Shown one piece after another: positions 1 to 5,945 of a DNA stretch of 6,388 nt. The translations under genes and the position numbers were made by a program. How positions within the stretch are numbered: the stretch's first letter is position 1; each line of letters opens with the position of its first letter. A model generated the notes under the pieces. It saw only the letters and a program-made list of their open reading frames with translations, did not search any database and was not told the origin of the DNA. The stretch comes from Candidatus Sulfotelmatobacter sp. (GTDB lineage Bacteria; Acidobacteriota; Terriglobia; Terriglobales; SbA1): NCBI GenBank assembly GCA_030151135.1, contig JASLEQ010000448.1:1-6388 (forward strand), written 5' to 3'.

Positions 1-45
1 GGATAGCTTTCCGGCCAGCTCGCCGAAGCTCAAGTAGAACTCCAT
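1..45 (-). CDS. Possible 5' end of a gene leaving the left edge
   Basis: Reading leftward, an ATG at 45-43 opens 15 sense codons (MEFYLSFGELAGKLS) that reach the window edge without a stop. A GCGAGGG stretch sits about four bases before the ATG and is a reasonable ribosome binding site. Fifteen residues are too few to assign a family. It could be the start of a real gene or a chance open stretch, and only the neighbouring sequence can decide. The 120 bases between it and the maturase remnant show no other gene. Confidence 0.27.
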   Translation of the reverse strand, partial: MEFYLSFGELAGKLS

Positions 46-169
46 TTGCCCTCGCCGCGTGTTTACTCGCCAAGCTCAATCTGCCGTCGTCCTTTTCCGC
101 GAGCATGACAAGCATATTCCTAGAGCGCAACCGAGGCGAGCAGAAACTGCAACGAAAGGGATCAGTCCG

Positions 170-478
170 CTACAAGGCAGCTGCGATAGGGGCCGCAATG
201 ACCAAAATGGGCGCGTTGTAGCCGAGGAGGCAACTCGAGCCCATGAACTTGAAGCGTTTGTTGGTGAAGGCGCGGTGCAGCGCGCTTGACGAACTCAGCA
301 GCCTTGGTCCCTTCTTGCTGAAAATGGCCGCACTGGCCGATCTCTCAGGCATCCTGAGACGACGAAGTTCCTTGTAGCGTCTGCCTCGCGTCTTCCACTG
401 GACCCAGACGACGCAACGCAAGCGTCTCCGGGTCCAGGCGTCCAGCGATATGAATTTGGCCGGCTTCGTTCCTTTCAG
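170..478 (-). pseudogene. C-terminal remnant of a group II intron reverse transcriptase/maturase
   Basis: The frame from just after a stop at 481-479 to the TAG at 172-170 encodes 102 residues without a proper start (the first usable one is a TTG at 421). It begins LKGTKPAKFISLDAWTRRRL and continues RCVVWVQWKTRGRRYKELRR, then KKGPRLL, SSSALHRAFTNKRFKFMG. This order (LD-W-RRRLR-W-QWK, an arginine/lysine-rich helix, then KGP and ALH-A-(T/P)N--F---G) is the maturase-specific C-terminal region of group II intron proteins. The reverse transcriptase fingers and palm with the YADD active site are absent, and the usual GPW tryptophan is lost. The last ~20 residues (LLGYNAPILVIAAPIAAAL) are hydrophobic and unlike the family, suggesting a second junction near position 235. 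I see no convincing domain V hairpin in 1-170. It cannot be functional alone and most likely is a relic left by a deletion that also cut the neighbouring transporter gene. Confidence 0.72.
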
Positions 479-494
479 TCACGCACATGATGGC

Positions 495-1289
495 TTAAGG
501 ATCGGCGATGCTGCAAACGTGGCGGTCAAGGAGTGATAGATGCGCATTTGTCTCATGTTGGCCGCTGTCTAGAAGACTTGTGTTGAGGAGCGCGGCTACA
601 CAAAAGAAGAGAATGAACCAGGGCCATTGGATTCGCGCTTTGCTCTTCAGCGTGAATGCGGTGGCAATAGAGAGCGGTACGATCCAGAGGGCGCGCGTCA
701 GCTTCACTGTTGTGCCAACCGCCAGGGCGACGGCTCCGTATTTTGCGGTGGCGCCGACGACGGAACTGGTGTCGTGAATGGCAAGGGCTGACCAAAGTCC
801 GAACTGAGACTGCGACATGTGGAACGCGAGTCCTATGAGGGGAAACAGGAAAAGCGCGATCGAGTTGAGGATGAACACGGTGCCGAGAGAGATCGCCATC
901 TCCTCTTCGCTGGCTTCGGCGATGGGACCGACCGCGGCGATGGCACTCCCGCCACAGATCGCCGTGCCGGCCGCGATCAGGAACGAAGATTTCTTGCTCA
1001 CACGAATGAAATACCCGAGAGCCAGCCCGATCGACATCACGGCTGTGATGCTGACGGCGGTGTAGAGAAAACCTGATCGCCCGGCGTGGACGACTTCGTG
1101 GAGATCCATACCAAACCCGAGTCCCACCACCGAGGCCTGGAGCAGGAATTTCGAAAGACTTCTGCTTTCGGCATGGAATGGATGAGTGACAGAGAGGCCG
1201 TAGATGAGGCCCGCGAGTAGAGCGAACGGCGGAGAGATCAGGCCAGTGGCACAAAGAATCAGTCCGATGAAGAAGACGCGCTTGCCCAT
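495..1289 (-). CDS. YeiH-family putative sulfate/anion exporter, C-terminally truncated
   Basis: This encodes 264 residues of a polytopic inner-membrane protein of the YeiH family (UPF0324, Cons_hypoth698), annotated as putative sulfate exporters; the true substrate is poorly established. Hydrophobic helices occur around residues 5-34, 46-60, 73-95, 102-122, 133-156, 165-195, 198-213 and 222-238. Family signatures are GTAICGGSAIAAV at 108-120, the SEEEMAISLGTVF segment at 128-139, and IHDTSSVVGA at 171-180. The N-terminus aligns with the family. The protein stops soon after the QWPWFILFF helix, whereas E. coli YeiH (349 residues) continues with about 65 residues and two more helices. The end (DSGQHETNAHLSLLDRHVCSIADP) is polar and only faintly family-like, and I see no continuation in the other two frames. 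No clear Shine-Dalgarno precedes the ATG. It lies 67 bp downstream of a LysR regulator on the same strand. It may be inactive. Confidence 0.85.
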   Translation of the reverse strand: MGKRVFFIGLILCATGLISPPFALLAGLIYGLSVTHPFHAESRSLSKFLLQASVVGLGFGMDLHEVVHAGRSGFLYTAVSITAVMSIGLALGYFIRVSKKSSFLIAAGTAICGGSAIAAVGPIAEASEEEMAISLGTVFILNSIALFLFPLIGLAFHMSQSQFGLWSALAIHDTSSVVGATAKYGAVALAVGTTVKLTRALWIVPLSIATAFTLKSKARIQWPWFILFFCVAALLNTSLLDSGQHETNAHLSLLDRHVCSIADP

Positions 1290-1343
1290 CTGATCAGTGT
1301 GCAGAGCCGGAGGGGGTGCCGTCCAAGCAGGAATTTAAATTAG

Positions 1344-1362
1344 CGATAAGTTTTCCTTATCG
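1344..1362 (-). promoter_or_regulatory. Candidate LysR-type operator (perfect dyad, T-N11-A)
   Basis: CGATAAG-TTTTC-CTTATCG is a perfect 7-bp inverted repeat with a 5-base centre. T1347 and A1359 are separated by exactly 11 bases, the LysR-type T-N11-A rule. The site overlaps the stop codon of the LysR gene and is centred about 64 bp before the transporter ATG. Downstream toward that gene is the AT-rich stretch CTAATTTAAATTC (1343-1331), which could supply a -10 element. As a terminator it would be weak: the stem is AT-rich and no T-run follows. The operator reading is inference from spacing and gene context. Confidence 0.55.
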
Positions 1363-2277
1363 AGTTCGAGACAGGTGCGACAAGACGCGTCCGCGGTTAA
1401 GGGCGAAGGTTCGAAAGGCAGCCGATGTGCCTTGCAGAACCGGGCCAGTCCGAGTGACGAGCGAAAAGTTCCGAGTGATGTGAAGGCCGCGGACCTGGCC
1501 GACTTTCAGAATCCCAAGTTCCAGTTCTTTCGCGATTGCCCAATGGGAGACAAACCCGATCCCTAGGCCGACATCTACGGCGGATTTGATCGCCTCGGTG
1601 GAGTCGAGATCCATCACTTTGTGGAAGGACTTGAGCTTGAGTCCGGCGTCCTCTAGAGCGCACTGGACCACGCGGCGGGAGCCGGAGCCCTGTTCACGCA
1701 TCAGGAGACTCGAGGCGAGAAGCTGCTGGAGAGACAGCTGGGTCGTGCGGGAATTAGAAGGGAGGATGAGGACGAGTTCATCGCGCATGAACGGCTCCGT
1801 CTTCACTCCACGCTTGCGTGCAGGACCCTCGATGAGGCCCACAGAAACGTTTCCAGCGAGCAGGAGGCTGATGACTTCTTCCGTGTTACCGCTCCGGACG
1901 GAAAGCTGTACCCTGGGGTATTCGGCGAGAAAAGCACCGATAAGACGAGGCAGGACATATTGTGCGATGGTGGTGGAGACGCCAAGGCAAAGCTCGCCCG
2001 AGGGCTGCCCATCGTCGGAGACCAAGTCCTGCTCGGCAGCGGCAGACAGCGCCGCAATCTTGCTTGCATAACGGAGAAGAGTTCTGCCCTGAAGCGTAAG
2101 GATGACGCGATTTCCGGAACGATCAAACAGTCGTGCTCCGAGGTCGTTTTCAAGAGCTTTAATCTGCAAGGTCACTGCGGGTTGCGTCAGGAAGAGATGC
2201 TCGGCGGCTTTGCGGAAGTTGAGATGCTCCGCAACTGCGCGGAATACCTTGAGACGAAAGTTTTCGAGTTGGGCCAC
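1357..2277 (-). CDS. LysR-family transcriptional regulator, YeiE/CysB-like
   Basis: This encodes a DNA-binding regulator of 306 residues from a GTG at 2277; a TTG at 2322 would add 15 residues. I prefer the GTG because VAQLENFRLKVF then sits where LysR proteins normally begin, though neither start has a clear Shine-Dalgarno. The winged helix-turn-helix spans about residues 12-60 (FRAVAEHLNFRKAAEHLFLT, then QPAVTLQIKALE and LGARLFDR). The periplasmic-binding-protein-like effector domain fills the rest, with STTIAQYVLP, SGNTEEV, GLIEGPA, REQGSGSRRVV and DSTEAIKSAVDVGLGIGFVS. These closely match the E. coli YeiE pattern (SSTIGNYILP, VGFIEGP, RERGSGTREIV, NSEAIKHAVRHGLGIS). In enterobacteria yeiE adjoins yeiH, and YeiE has been linked to sulfite tolerance (recalled). 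Here the regulator is transcribed toward the yeiH-like gene, supporting it as the target. The effector is unknown; a sulfur oxyanion is plausible. Confidence 0.9.
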   Translation of the reverse strand: MAQLENFRLKVFRAVAEHLNFRKAAEHLFLTQPAVTLQIKALENDLGARLFDRSGNRVILTLQGRTLLRYASKIAALSAAAEQDLVSDDGQPSGELCLGVSTTIAQYVLPRLIGAFLAEYPRVQLSVRSGNTEEVISLLLAGNVSVGLIEGPARKRGVKTEPFMRDELVLILPSNSRTTQLSLQQLLASSLLMREQGSGSRRVVQCALEDAGLKLKSFHKVMDLDSTEAIKSAVDVGLGIGFVSHWAIAKELELGILKVGQVRGLHITRNFSLVTRTGPVLQGTSAAFRTFALNRGRVLSHLSRTR

Positions 2278-2361
2278 GGTAAAACGAAGGAACGAGTGTA
2301 CAACGGCCGCTGCGGTTCCCAAACGATAGAAGTGCGTTGGATGAGATCGAGAAGGTCTTTT

Positions 2362-3030
2362 TCAGTGTTTGGATCTCGAAGCGGGAGTTAGCCAGACTCT
2401 TTCCGAGGCTGCTGGGCCCAGGGAGACTGTCCCTTTCGGAGTTGCGAGCGTCAGGGTTTGATCGTAGTTGCGCTCTTGCACTTTCAGCTTCGCTCCGGGC
2501 CGGATGCCGCGATGCTCAAGGAATTCCAGGAGTCCGCGGTCGCGCTCGTAGATTCCACTCACGGTATAGTTCGTACCGAGAGCCGCGTCTGCGAGCAAGA
2601 CCAGGCCGCGGCGGCGGCGACTGGCGGAGTTTTCTACCTCACTGAGATTGCCATGCGGACAGGCGCCCGCGGAGCCGAGCTTCGCCAGAAGCTTTGCTTC
2701 GAAATCTGGCGAAACCGCATGCTCCAGACGTTCCGCTTCATCATGCACCTTCCACCATTCCATGCCGAACATTTCGGACAACATGCGTTCGATCAAGTGA
2801 TGGCGCAGGGTGAGCTTGCGGGCAATCTGGCGTCCAGCTGAGGTGAGGCTCACTTCGCCGGAAAGGCTGACGCGGACGAGGCCGTCTTTTTTGAGGCGAC
2901 GCAGTGCCATGGTCACCGCGGGTGGAGAAACTTTCAGAAGATGCGCGAGGCGCGCCGAGATCACCGTTTCGCCCTCGGTTTCGGCTTCGAGAATGGACTT
3001 AAGGTAGTCCTCCTTGGAGACGGTGATCAT
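2362..3030 (-). CDS. mntR: MntR/DtxR-family metal-dependent transcriptional regulator
   Basis: This 222-residue protein has the three-part layout of full-length DtxR proteins. A winged helix-turn-helix covers about 1-65 (ARLAHLLKVSPPAVTMALRR then LKKDGLV). A dimerisation and metal-binding domain covers about 66-140. An SH3/FeoA-like domain covers about 145-220. Metal ligands can be placed: Asp8 in SKEDYL, His77, Glu81, His96, Glu100, Glu103 and His104 in VHDEAERLEH, followed by CPHGN. At the position of DtxR Cys102 there is Glu100, and at DtxR Met10 there is Asp8; both are the manganese-type (MntR) choices. MntR Glu11 is Lys here, so selectivity is not certain, and the C-terminal domain is absent from B. 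subtilis MntR. The family represses metal uptake or activates efflux when metal is bound. No metal transporter lies in the window. The ATG directly follows a TATAAT with no Shine-Dalgarno, suggesting a leaderless transcript. The LysR gene follows on the same strand after 84 bp. Confidence 0.88.
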   Translation of the reverse strand: MITVSKEDYLKSILEAETEGETVISARLAHLLKVSPPAVTMALRRLKKDGLVRVSLSGEVSLTSAGRQIARKLTLRHHLIERMLSEMFGMEWWKVHDEAERLEHAVSPDFEAKLLAKLGSAGACPHGNLSEVENSASRRRRGLVLLADAALGTNYTVSGIYERDRGLLEFLEHRGIRPGAKLKVQERNYDQTLTLATPKGTVSLGPAASERVWLTPASRSKH

Positions 3031-3036
3031 GGGGCG

Positions 3037-3042
3037 ATTATA
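3037..3042 (-). promoter_or_regulatory. -10 element of the mntR-like gene, leaderless start
   Basis: On the minus strand the sequence reads TATAATcgccccATG, a perfect consensus -10 hexamer only six bases before the start codon at 3030. Transcription would begin at or within a base or two of the A of the ATG, so the message would have no 5' leader. This agrees with the lack of a ribosome binding site. No strong -35 hexamer is present at 16-18 bp; that position holds a dyad instead. Confidence 0.6.
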
Positions 3043-3053
3043 CCGAGGCAGGG

Positions 3054-3067
3054 TTAACGATGGTTAA
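3054..3067. promoter_or_regulatory. Candidate metalloregulator operator: TTAAC-N4-GTTAA dyad
   Basis: TTAAC-GATG-GTTAA is a perfect 5-bp inverted repeat. It also contains two direct GGTTAA copies 10 bp apart (3052-3057, 3062-3067), and GGCAGG occurs on both flanks (3047-3052, 3068-3073). It begins 12 bp upstream of the TATAAT of the mntR-like gene and so covers the -35 region. DtxR/MntR proteins commonly repress their own promoters through AT-rich dyads at such positions. Which protein binds is inference; no second copy was seen elsewhere in the window. Confidence 0.45.
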
Positions 3068-3159
3068 GGCAGGTGAGACTTACGGCAAGGCGGAAGCGCT
3101 GTGCTCCGGATTACGTTCGCTCTTCCGCCGACGGCCGTAACGCTATAAAAAGCGAGAGC

Positions 3160-3183
3160 CCACACAGGCGCGGGTCTGTGTGG
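3160..3183. repeat. Inverted repeat / hairpin 1
   Basis: CCACACAG-GCGCGGGT-CTGTGTGG forms a perfect 8-bp stem with an 8-base loop. Read on the minus strand it is followed, after 8 bases, by CTTTTTAT, which is terminator-like. Read on the plus strand no T-run follows. It stands 13 bp from hairpin 2. The style resembles dispersed intergenic palindromes of acidobacterial genomes (recalled impression, not tested). Confidence 0.55.
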
Positions 3184-3194
3184 TGAAAATTAAA

Positions 3195-3227
3195 GAGGAC
3201 AGTCCGGAGCCCCCGAGACTGTCCCTC
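3195..3227 (-). terminator. Hairpin 2, terminator-like on the minus strand
   Basis: GGACAGTC (3197-3204) pairs perfectly with GACTGTCC (3217-3224), and GA/CTC extends the stem outward with one bulge. Inner GG/CC pairs are possible. On the minus strand the stem is followed immediately by TTTAATTTTC, a fair intrinsic terminator layout. No minus-strand gene is known upstream, so it would end an unseen transcript or insulate the mntR-like promoter from antisense reading. Its right arm GAGACTGTCCCT recurs at 2423-2434 inside the mntR-like gene. Confidence 0.42.
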
Positions 3228-3334
3228 AAACCCTCCCGGTTAGAAGGGCAACTTGATGACCCTACGGTACCGCGGAGATGTTGCAAAGCGATTGCAGAAC
3301 GATGAATATCTGGTGAATTCGACCTACTGCTCGC

Positions 3335-3343
3335 TGGTATAGT
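3335..3343 (+). promoter_or_regulatory. Possible extended -10 promoter for hemL
   Basis: TGGTATAGT fits the extended -10 pattern TGn-TATAAT with one mismatch. The -35 region is poor (GAATTC at 17 bp spacing). Transcription from about 3350 would give a leader of about 140 bases containing the hairpin at 3393-3413. No better plus-strand promoter was seen nearer to hemL. Confidence 0.3.
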
Positions 3344-3392
3344 AAACGGTTGTTTGCGTCCGATAGGTAAGCGAGTTGAGCGCGCGAATATT

Positions 3393-3413
3393 GCGTCGCG
3401 AACGGCGCGACGC
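3393..3413 (+). repeat. GC-rich hairpin in the presumed hemL leader
   Basis: GCGTCGCG-AACGG-CGCGACGC is a perfect 8-bp inverted repeat with a 5-base loop, about 78 bases before the hemL ATG. It would be a very stable RNA stem. No T-run follows on either strand, so it is not a standard intrinsic terminator. It might be a leader structure, a protein-binding dyad or a chance product of high GC. Confidence 0.45.
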
Positions 3414-3490
3414 TTCGTGCAGCTCGGCGGGTCCTTCGACGGGCGCTCTTTTCTGCTTTGAGATTATCTTCTCTGTGTCGAGAGGATTCG

Positions 3491-4804
3491 ATGCCTAGTA
3501 CAATTTCACGAAAGACGGAACAATCGCGACGGCTGCAGCAGCGCGCCGAGAGCATGATCCCTGGAGGAGTGAACTCCCCGGTTCGCGCATTCCGGTCGGT
3601 CGGTGGCGATCCGCCATTTATTCTGCGCGGCAAGGGATCGCATATTTGGGATGCGGACGAGAACGAATACATCGACTACATCGGATCATGGGGGCCGCTG
3701 ATTCTTGGACATGCCGAGCCGAACGTGCTGGACGCCATCGTGTCTGCGGCGTGCAATGGAACGAGCTTTGGGGCTTCAACGCCATCGGAAGCAGATCTGG
3801 CAGAACTGGTGTTGGGGGCGTTCCCAAGCATGCAGAAAGTGCGCTTCGTGAGTTCGGGGACGGAAGCGACGATGTCAGCGATCCGGCTTGCACGGGCCTA
3901 TACCAAGCGGAAGTACATCATCAAGCTCGAAGGCTGTTATCACGGGCATGCGGATTGTTTGCTGGTAAAGGCCGGATCGGGGGTGGCGACATTGGGAATT
4001 CCGGGATCGGCGGGAGTACCGGAAGAGTTCACGATGTTTACGATCGCTTTGCCGTTCAACAATCTTTCTGTAATCGAGCACGCTTTCCAGAAATACAAGC
4101 ACCAGATTGCGTGCGTTATTGTCGAGCCGGTGGTGGGAAACATGGGTTGCGTGCCGGCCGCAGATGACTATCTGGTGGGATTGCGGTTGATCACGCAGCG
4201 GGAACACTCGATTTTGATTTTCGACGAAGTGATGACGGGATTCCGGGTGGCATTCGGAGGAGCGCAGGAGCTGTACAACATCAAGCCGGACCTGACTACG
4301 ATGGGAAAGATTATCGGTGGAGGATTGCCAGTGGGTGGGTACGGCGGACCGACAGAGATCATGGACATGGTCGCTCCCGTGGGCCCCATGTATCAGGCGG
4401 GGACACTATCGGGGAATCCGCTGGCGATGGCTGCGGGATGCGCGACGGTAAAGCAGCTACGCGATCGCAAGGCGGAGATCTATCCCCGGATCGACAAACT
4501 AAGCGGCCAGTTAGTCGATGGGGTGATGGCGGCGGCGAAAGAGGCTGGCGTGCCGCTGTGTGCGAACCGCGTGGGGTCAATGTTTACCTGGTTCTTCCAG
4601 GACGGTCCGGTGACGGATTGGGACACAGCCTCGAAATCGGATACGGAAGCGTTCGGAAAATTCTTTGGAGAGATGCTGGAACGCGGCGTGTACTTACCGC
4701 CTTCGCAGTACGAGGCAATGTTTCTTGGAGCGGCACATAGCGAGGAAGATGTGCAGCGAACAGTCGAGGCGGCGAAGCTCAGTTTTGCTGCGATGCGGCG
4801 GTAG
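3491..4804 (+). CDS. hemL: Glutamate-1-semialdehyde 2,1-aminomutase
   Basis: HemL is a cytosolic PLP enzyme that moves the amino group of glutamate-1-semialdehyde to give 5-aminolevulinate, the last step of the C5 route to heme and other tetrapyrroles. The protein has 437 residues, close to the family norm of about 430. I chose the ATG at 3491 because AGAGGA stands four bases before it and [19 protein letters not shown] matches the usual HemL opening; an ATG at 3458 would add 11 unlike residues. Family blocks are present in order: [24 protein letters not shown] (from residue 121), [34 protein letters not shown] with PLP-contacting Asp245, [18 protein letters not shown] with the Schiff-base Lys273, and [16 protein letters not shown]. 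All key residues are intact. No other heme gene adjoins it, so it is probably transcribed alone. Its 3' end converges on the GH18 gene, 58 bp away. Confidence 0.97.
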   Translation: MPSTISRKTEQSRRLQQRAESMIPGGVNSPVRAFRSVGGDPPFILRGKGSHIWDADENEYIDYIGSWGPLILGHAEPNVLDAIVSAACNGTSFGASTPSEADLAELVLGAFPSMQKVRFVSSGTEATMSAIRLARAYTKRKYIIKLEGCYHGHADCLLVKAGSGVATLGIPGSAGVPEEFTMFTIALPFNNLSVIEHAFQKYKHQIACVIVEPVVGNMGCVPAADDYLVGLRLITQREHSILIFDEVMTGFRVAFGGAQELYNIKPDLTTMGKIIGGGLPVGGYGGPTEIMDMVAPVGPMYQAGTLSGNPLAMAAGCATVKQLRDRKAEIYPRIDKLSGQLVDGVMAAAKEAGVPLCANRVGSMFTWFFQDGPVTDWDTASKSDTEAFGKFFGEMLERGVYLPPSQYEAMFLGAAHSEEDVQRTVEAAKLSFAAMRR

Positions 4805-4822
4805 ATTTACGGAGTTTCACCC

Positions 4823-4846
4823 TGTCTCACGCAAAATCGGGAGACA
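4823..4846. terminator. Weak hairpin between convergent hemL and GH18 genes
   Basis: TGTCTC (4823-4828) pairs with GAGACA (4841-4846) across a 12-base loop; CC/GG can add pairs beyond one bulged A. No clear T-run follows on either strand. Its place midway between two convergent stop codons suggests a shared terminator, but the structure alone is weak. Confidence 0.25.
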
Positions 4847-4862
4847 AGGATCGACAACCCAA

Positions 4863-5888
4863 CTAGTTGTGCGACGGAAGCAGTGACCAGATTTCTGGAT
4901 CTTCTGTTCCTAATACCCACGAGCAGAAGCCTTGCAGGCCCTTGTCGCGGACCAGATTCAGTCTCTCCTCGAAGCCTCGCTTATCGGTGTAGAAGACCCA
5001 GTCGCGCATGTCATCGCGGTAGAAATAGAACCAGGACACGCGGTCGGTGGAATCCCATTCAACATGGGGGTGGTAAGACGCAACATAACCATCGACTTGT
5101 TCCTTGCCGACGTATTCCGCGCTCGGATTCGGTTTTTCTTCTTTGCCGGGATCACCCGCGAACCAGTGATATCCGTACAGGGGAATGCCCATCGACAATT
5201 TTTCTTTGGGCACGAATTGCAGGGCATAGTTGACGTTGTCAACAGTCCACGGATAGCCCGCGACGGGGCCCGGCATGGTCCAGCGGGTGTTCTGATCGTA
5301 AGTCATGAGGCATATAAGGTCGGCAGACTGCGCGAGCGCTTTGAGGTCGAACGATCCACGCCAGTTTGCATAGAGCCAGTGAGAGTACTTGCTGTAACCG
5401 GGGTAGCCGGGCGCGTTGGGTACCGTAGCGATCGTGAGCTGAAGATGTTGGCGGTGGAGGGCAGTTGCAGTCTCGGCGACCAGCGCCGAGAGCAAGTCCT
5501 TGTCGGTCCAATTCACATTTTCAAAATCGATTTGGAATCCGCTATAGCCGTTCTTTTTCGATTCGCTCATTAGCGTATCGATAAAAGCCGATTTGGCAGC
5601 CTGGGTCGTGAGCAGCTTGTGCAGATCTGCTTGATTCATCAGCGCAACAATCGGCATGACCGGGACATGATGCTCTGCTGCGCTTTTGAGGACCGCGGGA
5701 TCCGGGCCTCCCCAGACGAGTCCGTTGCCGTCAGTCGAGTACCAGGCAGGCACGAGGATGTCGATTTTGTCGGCGTGTTTCAAAAAGGATTGAACAGAGT
5801 TGGGGTTTTCGGTCATGTAGAAGAGGGATTTAGGTTGAGCAGCGGCGAAGATTGCGGTCGAGAGAAGAAAAAGAAGGGCGCGCTTCAT
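4863..5888 (-). CDS. Secreted GH18-family glycosidase (YaaH/chitinase-like TIM barrel)
   Basis: This encodes 341 residues with a Sec signal peptide (MKRALLFLLSTAIFAAA, cleavage probably before QPKS), so it acts outside the cytoplasm. The start has a good ribosome binding site, GAGGAGC, seven to eight bases before the ATG. The rest fits one GH18 barrel: ILVPAWYSTDG near residue 44, VMPIVAL near 77, the beta-4 strand GYSGFQIDFEN at 114-124, LTIATVPNAPG near 151, ICLMTYDQN at 192-200, LSMGIPLYGYHW, and a final GFCSWVLGTEDPEIW. The GH18 signature DxxDxDxE is reduced: Asp121 and catalytic Glu123 remain, but the first Asp is Ser116 and the second is Gln119. MTYD supplies the usual Tyr-Asp pair. Spore-lysin-type GH18 proteins cleave N-acetylglucosamine linkages in peptidoglycan; chitin is the other family substrate. 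I infer it is active but possibly altered. It follows a polysaccharide deacetylase by 57 bp on the same strand. Confidence 0.88.
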   Translation of the reverse strand: MKRALLFLLSTAIFAAAQPKSLFYMTENPNSVQSFLKHADKIDILVPAWYSTDGNGLVWGGPDPAVLKSAAEHHVPVMPIVALMNQADLHKLLTTQAAKSAFIDTLMSESKKNGYSGFQIDFENVNWTDKDLLSALVAETATALHRQHLQLTIATVPNAPGYPGYSKYSHWLYANWRGSFDLKALAQSADLICLMTYDQNTRWTMPGPVAGYPWTVDNVNYALQFVPKEKLSMGIPLYGYHWFAGDPGKEEKPNPSAEYVGKEQVDGYVASYHPHVEWDSTDRVSWFYFYRDDMRDWVFYTDKRGFEERLNLVRDKGLQGFCSWVLGTEDPEIWSLLPSHN

Positions 5889-5945
5889 TTTGATTGCTCC
5901 TCGTTAGAAAGTCCTCTTCTGACAACATCGGGCGCAGAGGGAGAG

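Larger units (their letters stand above)
3031..3490. other. 460-bp divergent intergenic region with three hairpins, no gene seen
   Basis: This region separates the leftward metalloregulator from rightward hemL. It holds the mntR-like promoter and dyad at its left end, two tandem hairpins at 3160-3227, a possible extended -10 promoter at 3335-3343, an 8-bp GC hairpin at 3393-3413, and the hemL ribosome binding site at 3481-3486. No open frame here has family resemblance; the longest minus-strand frame (3262-3672) mostly runs antisense to hemL. Nothing recognisable as a known riboswitch, tRNA, 6S or tmRNA was seen. Confidence 0.6.

Noticed and set aside
1..170. Group II intron domain V/VI downstream of the maturase remnant
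   Set aside because: I looked on the minus strand for the conserved AGC-containing hairpin of about 34 bases and found no convincing match.
553..1254. 233-residue minus-strand open frame inside the transporter gene
   Set aside because: It is the transporter read in a shifted frame: arginine/serine/histidine-rich, low complexity, no family resemblance, while the overlapping frame has clear YeiH signatures.
1344..1362. Reading the CGATAAG/CTTATCG dyad as the LysR gene's terminator
   Set aside because: The stem is AT-rich and not followed by a T-run; the T-N11-A spacing and position before the transporter fit an operator better.
1586..2071. 161-residue plus-strand open frame opposite the LysR gene
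   Set aside because: Antisense to a well-supported gene; serine/arginine-rich composition typical of GC-rich antisense frames and no recognisable domain.
3458..3490. Upstream ATG at 3458 as the hemL start
   Set aside because: It adds 11 residues absent from the family and has no good ribosome binding site, whereas the ATG at 3491 has AGAGGA four bases before it.
3262..3672. 136-residue minus-strand open frame across the hemL start
   Set aside because: About half is antisense to hemL, and the remainder crosses the intergenic hairpin with no domain-like sequence or good ribosome binding site.
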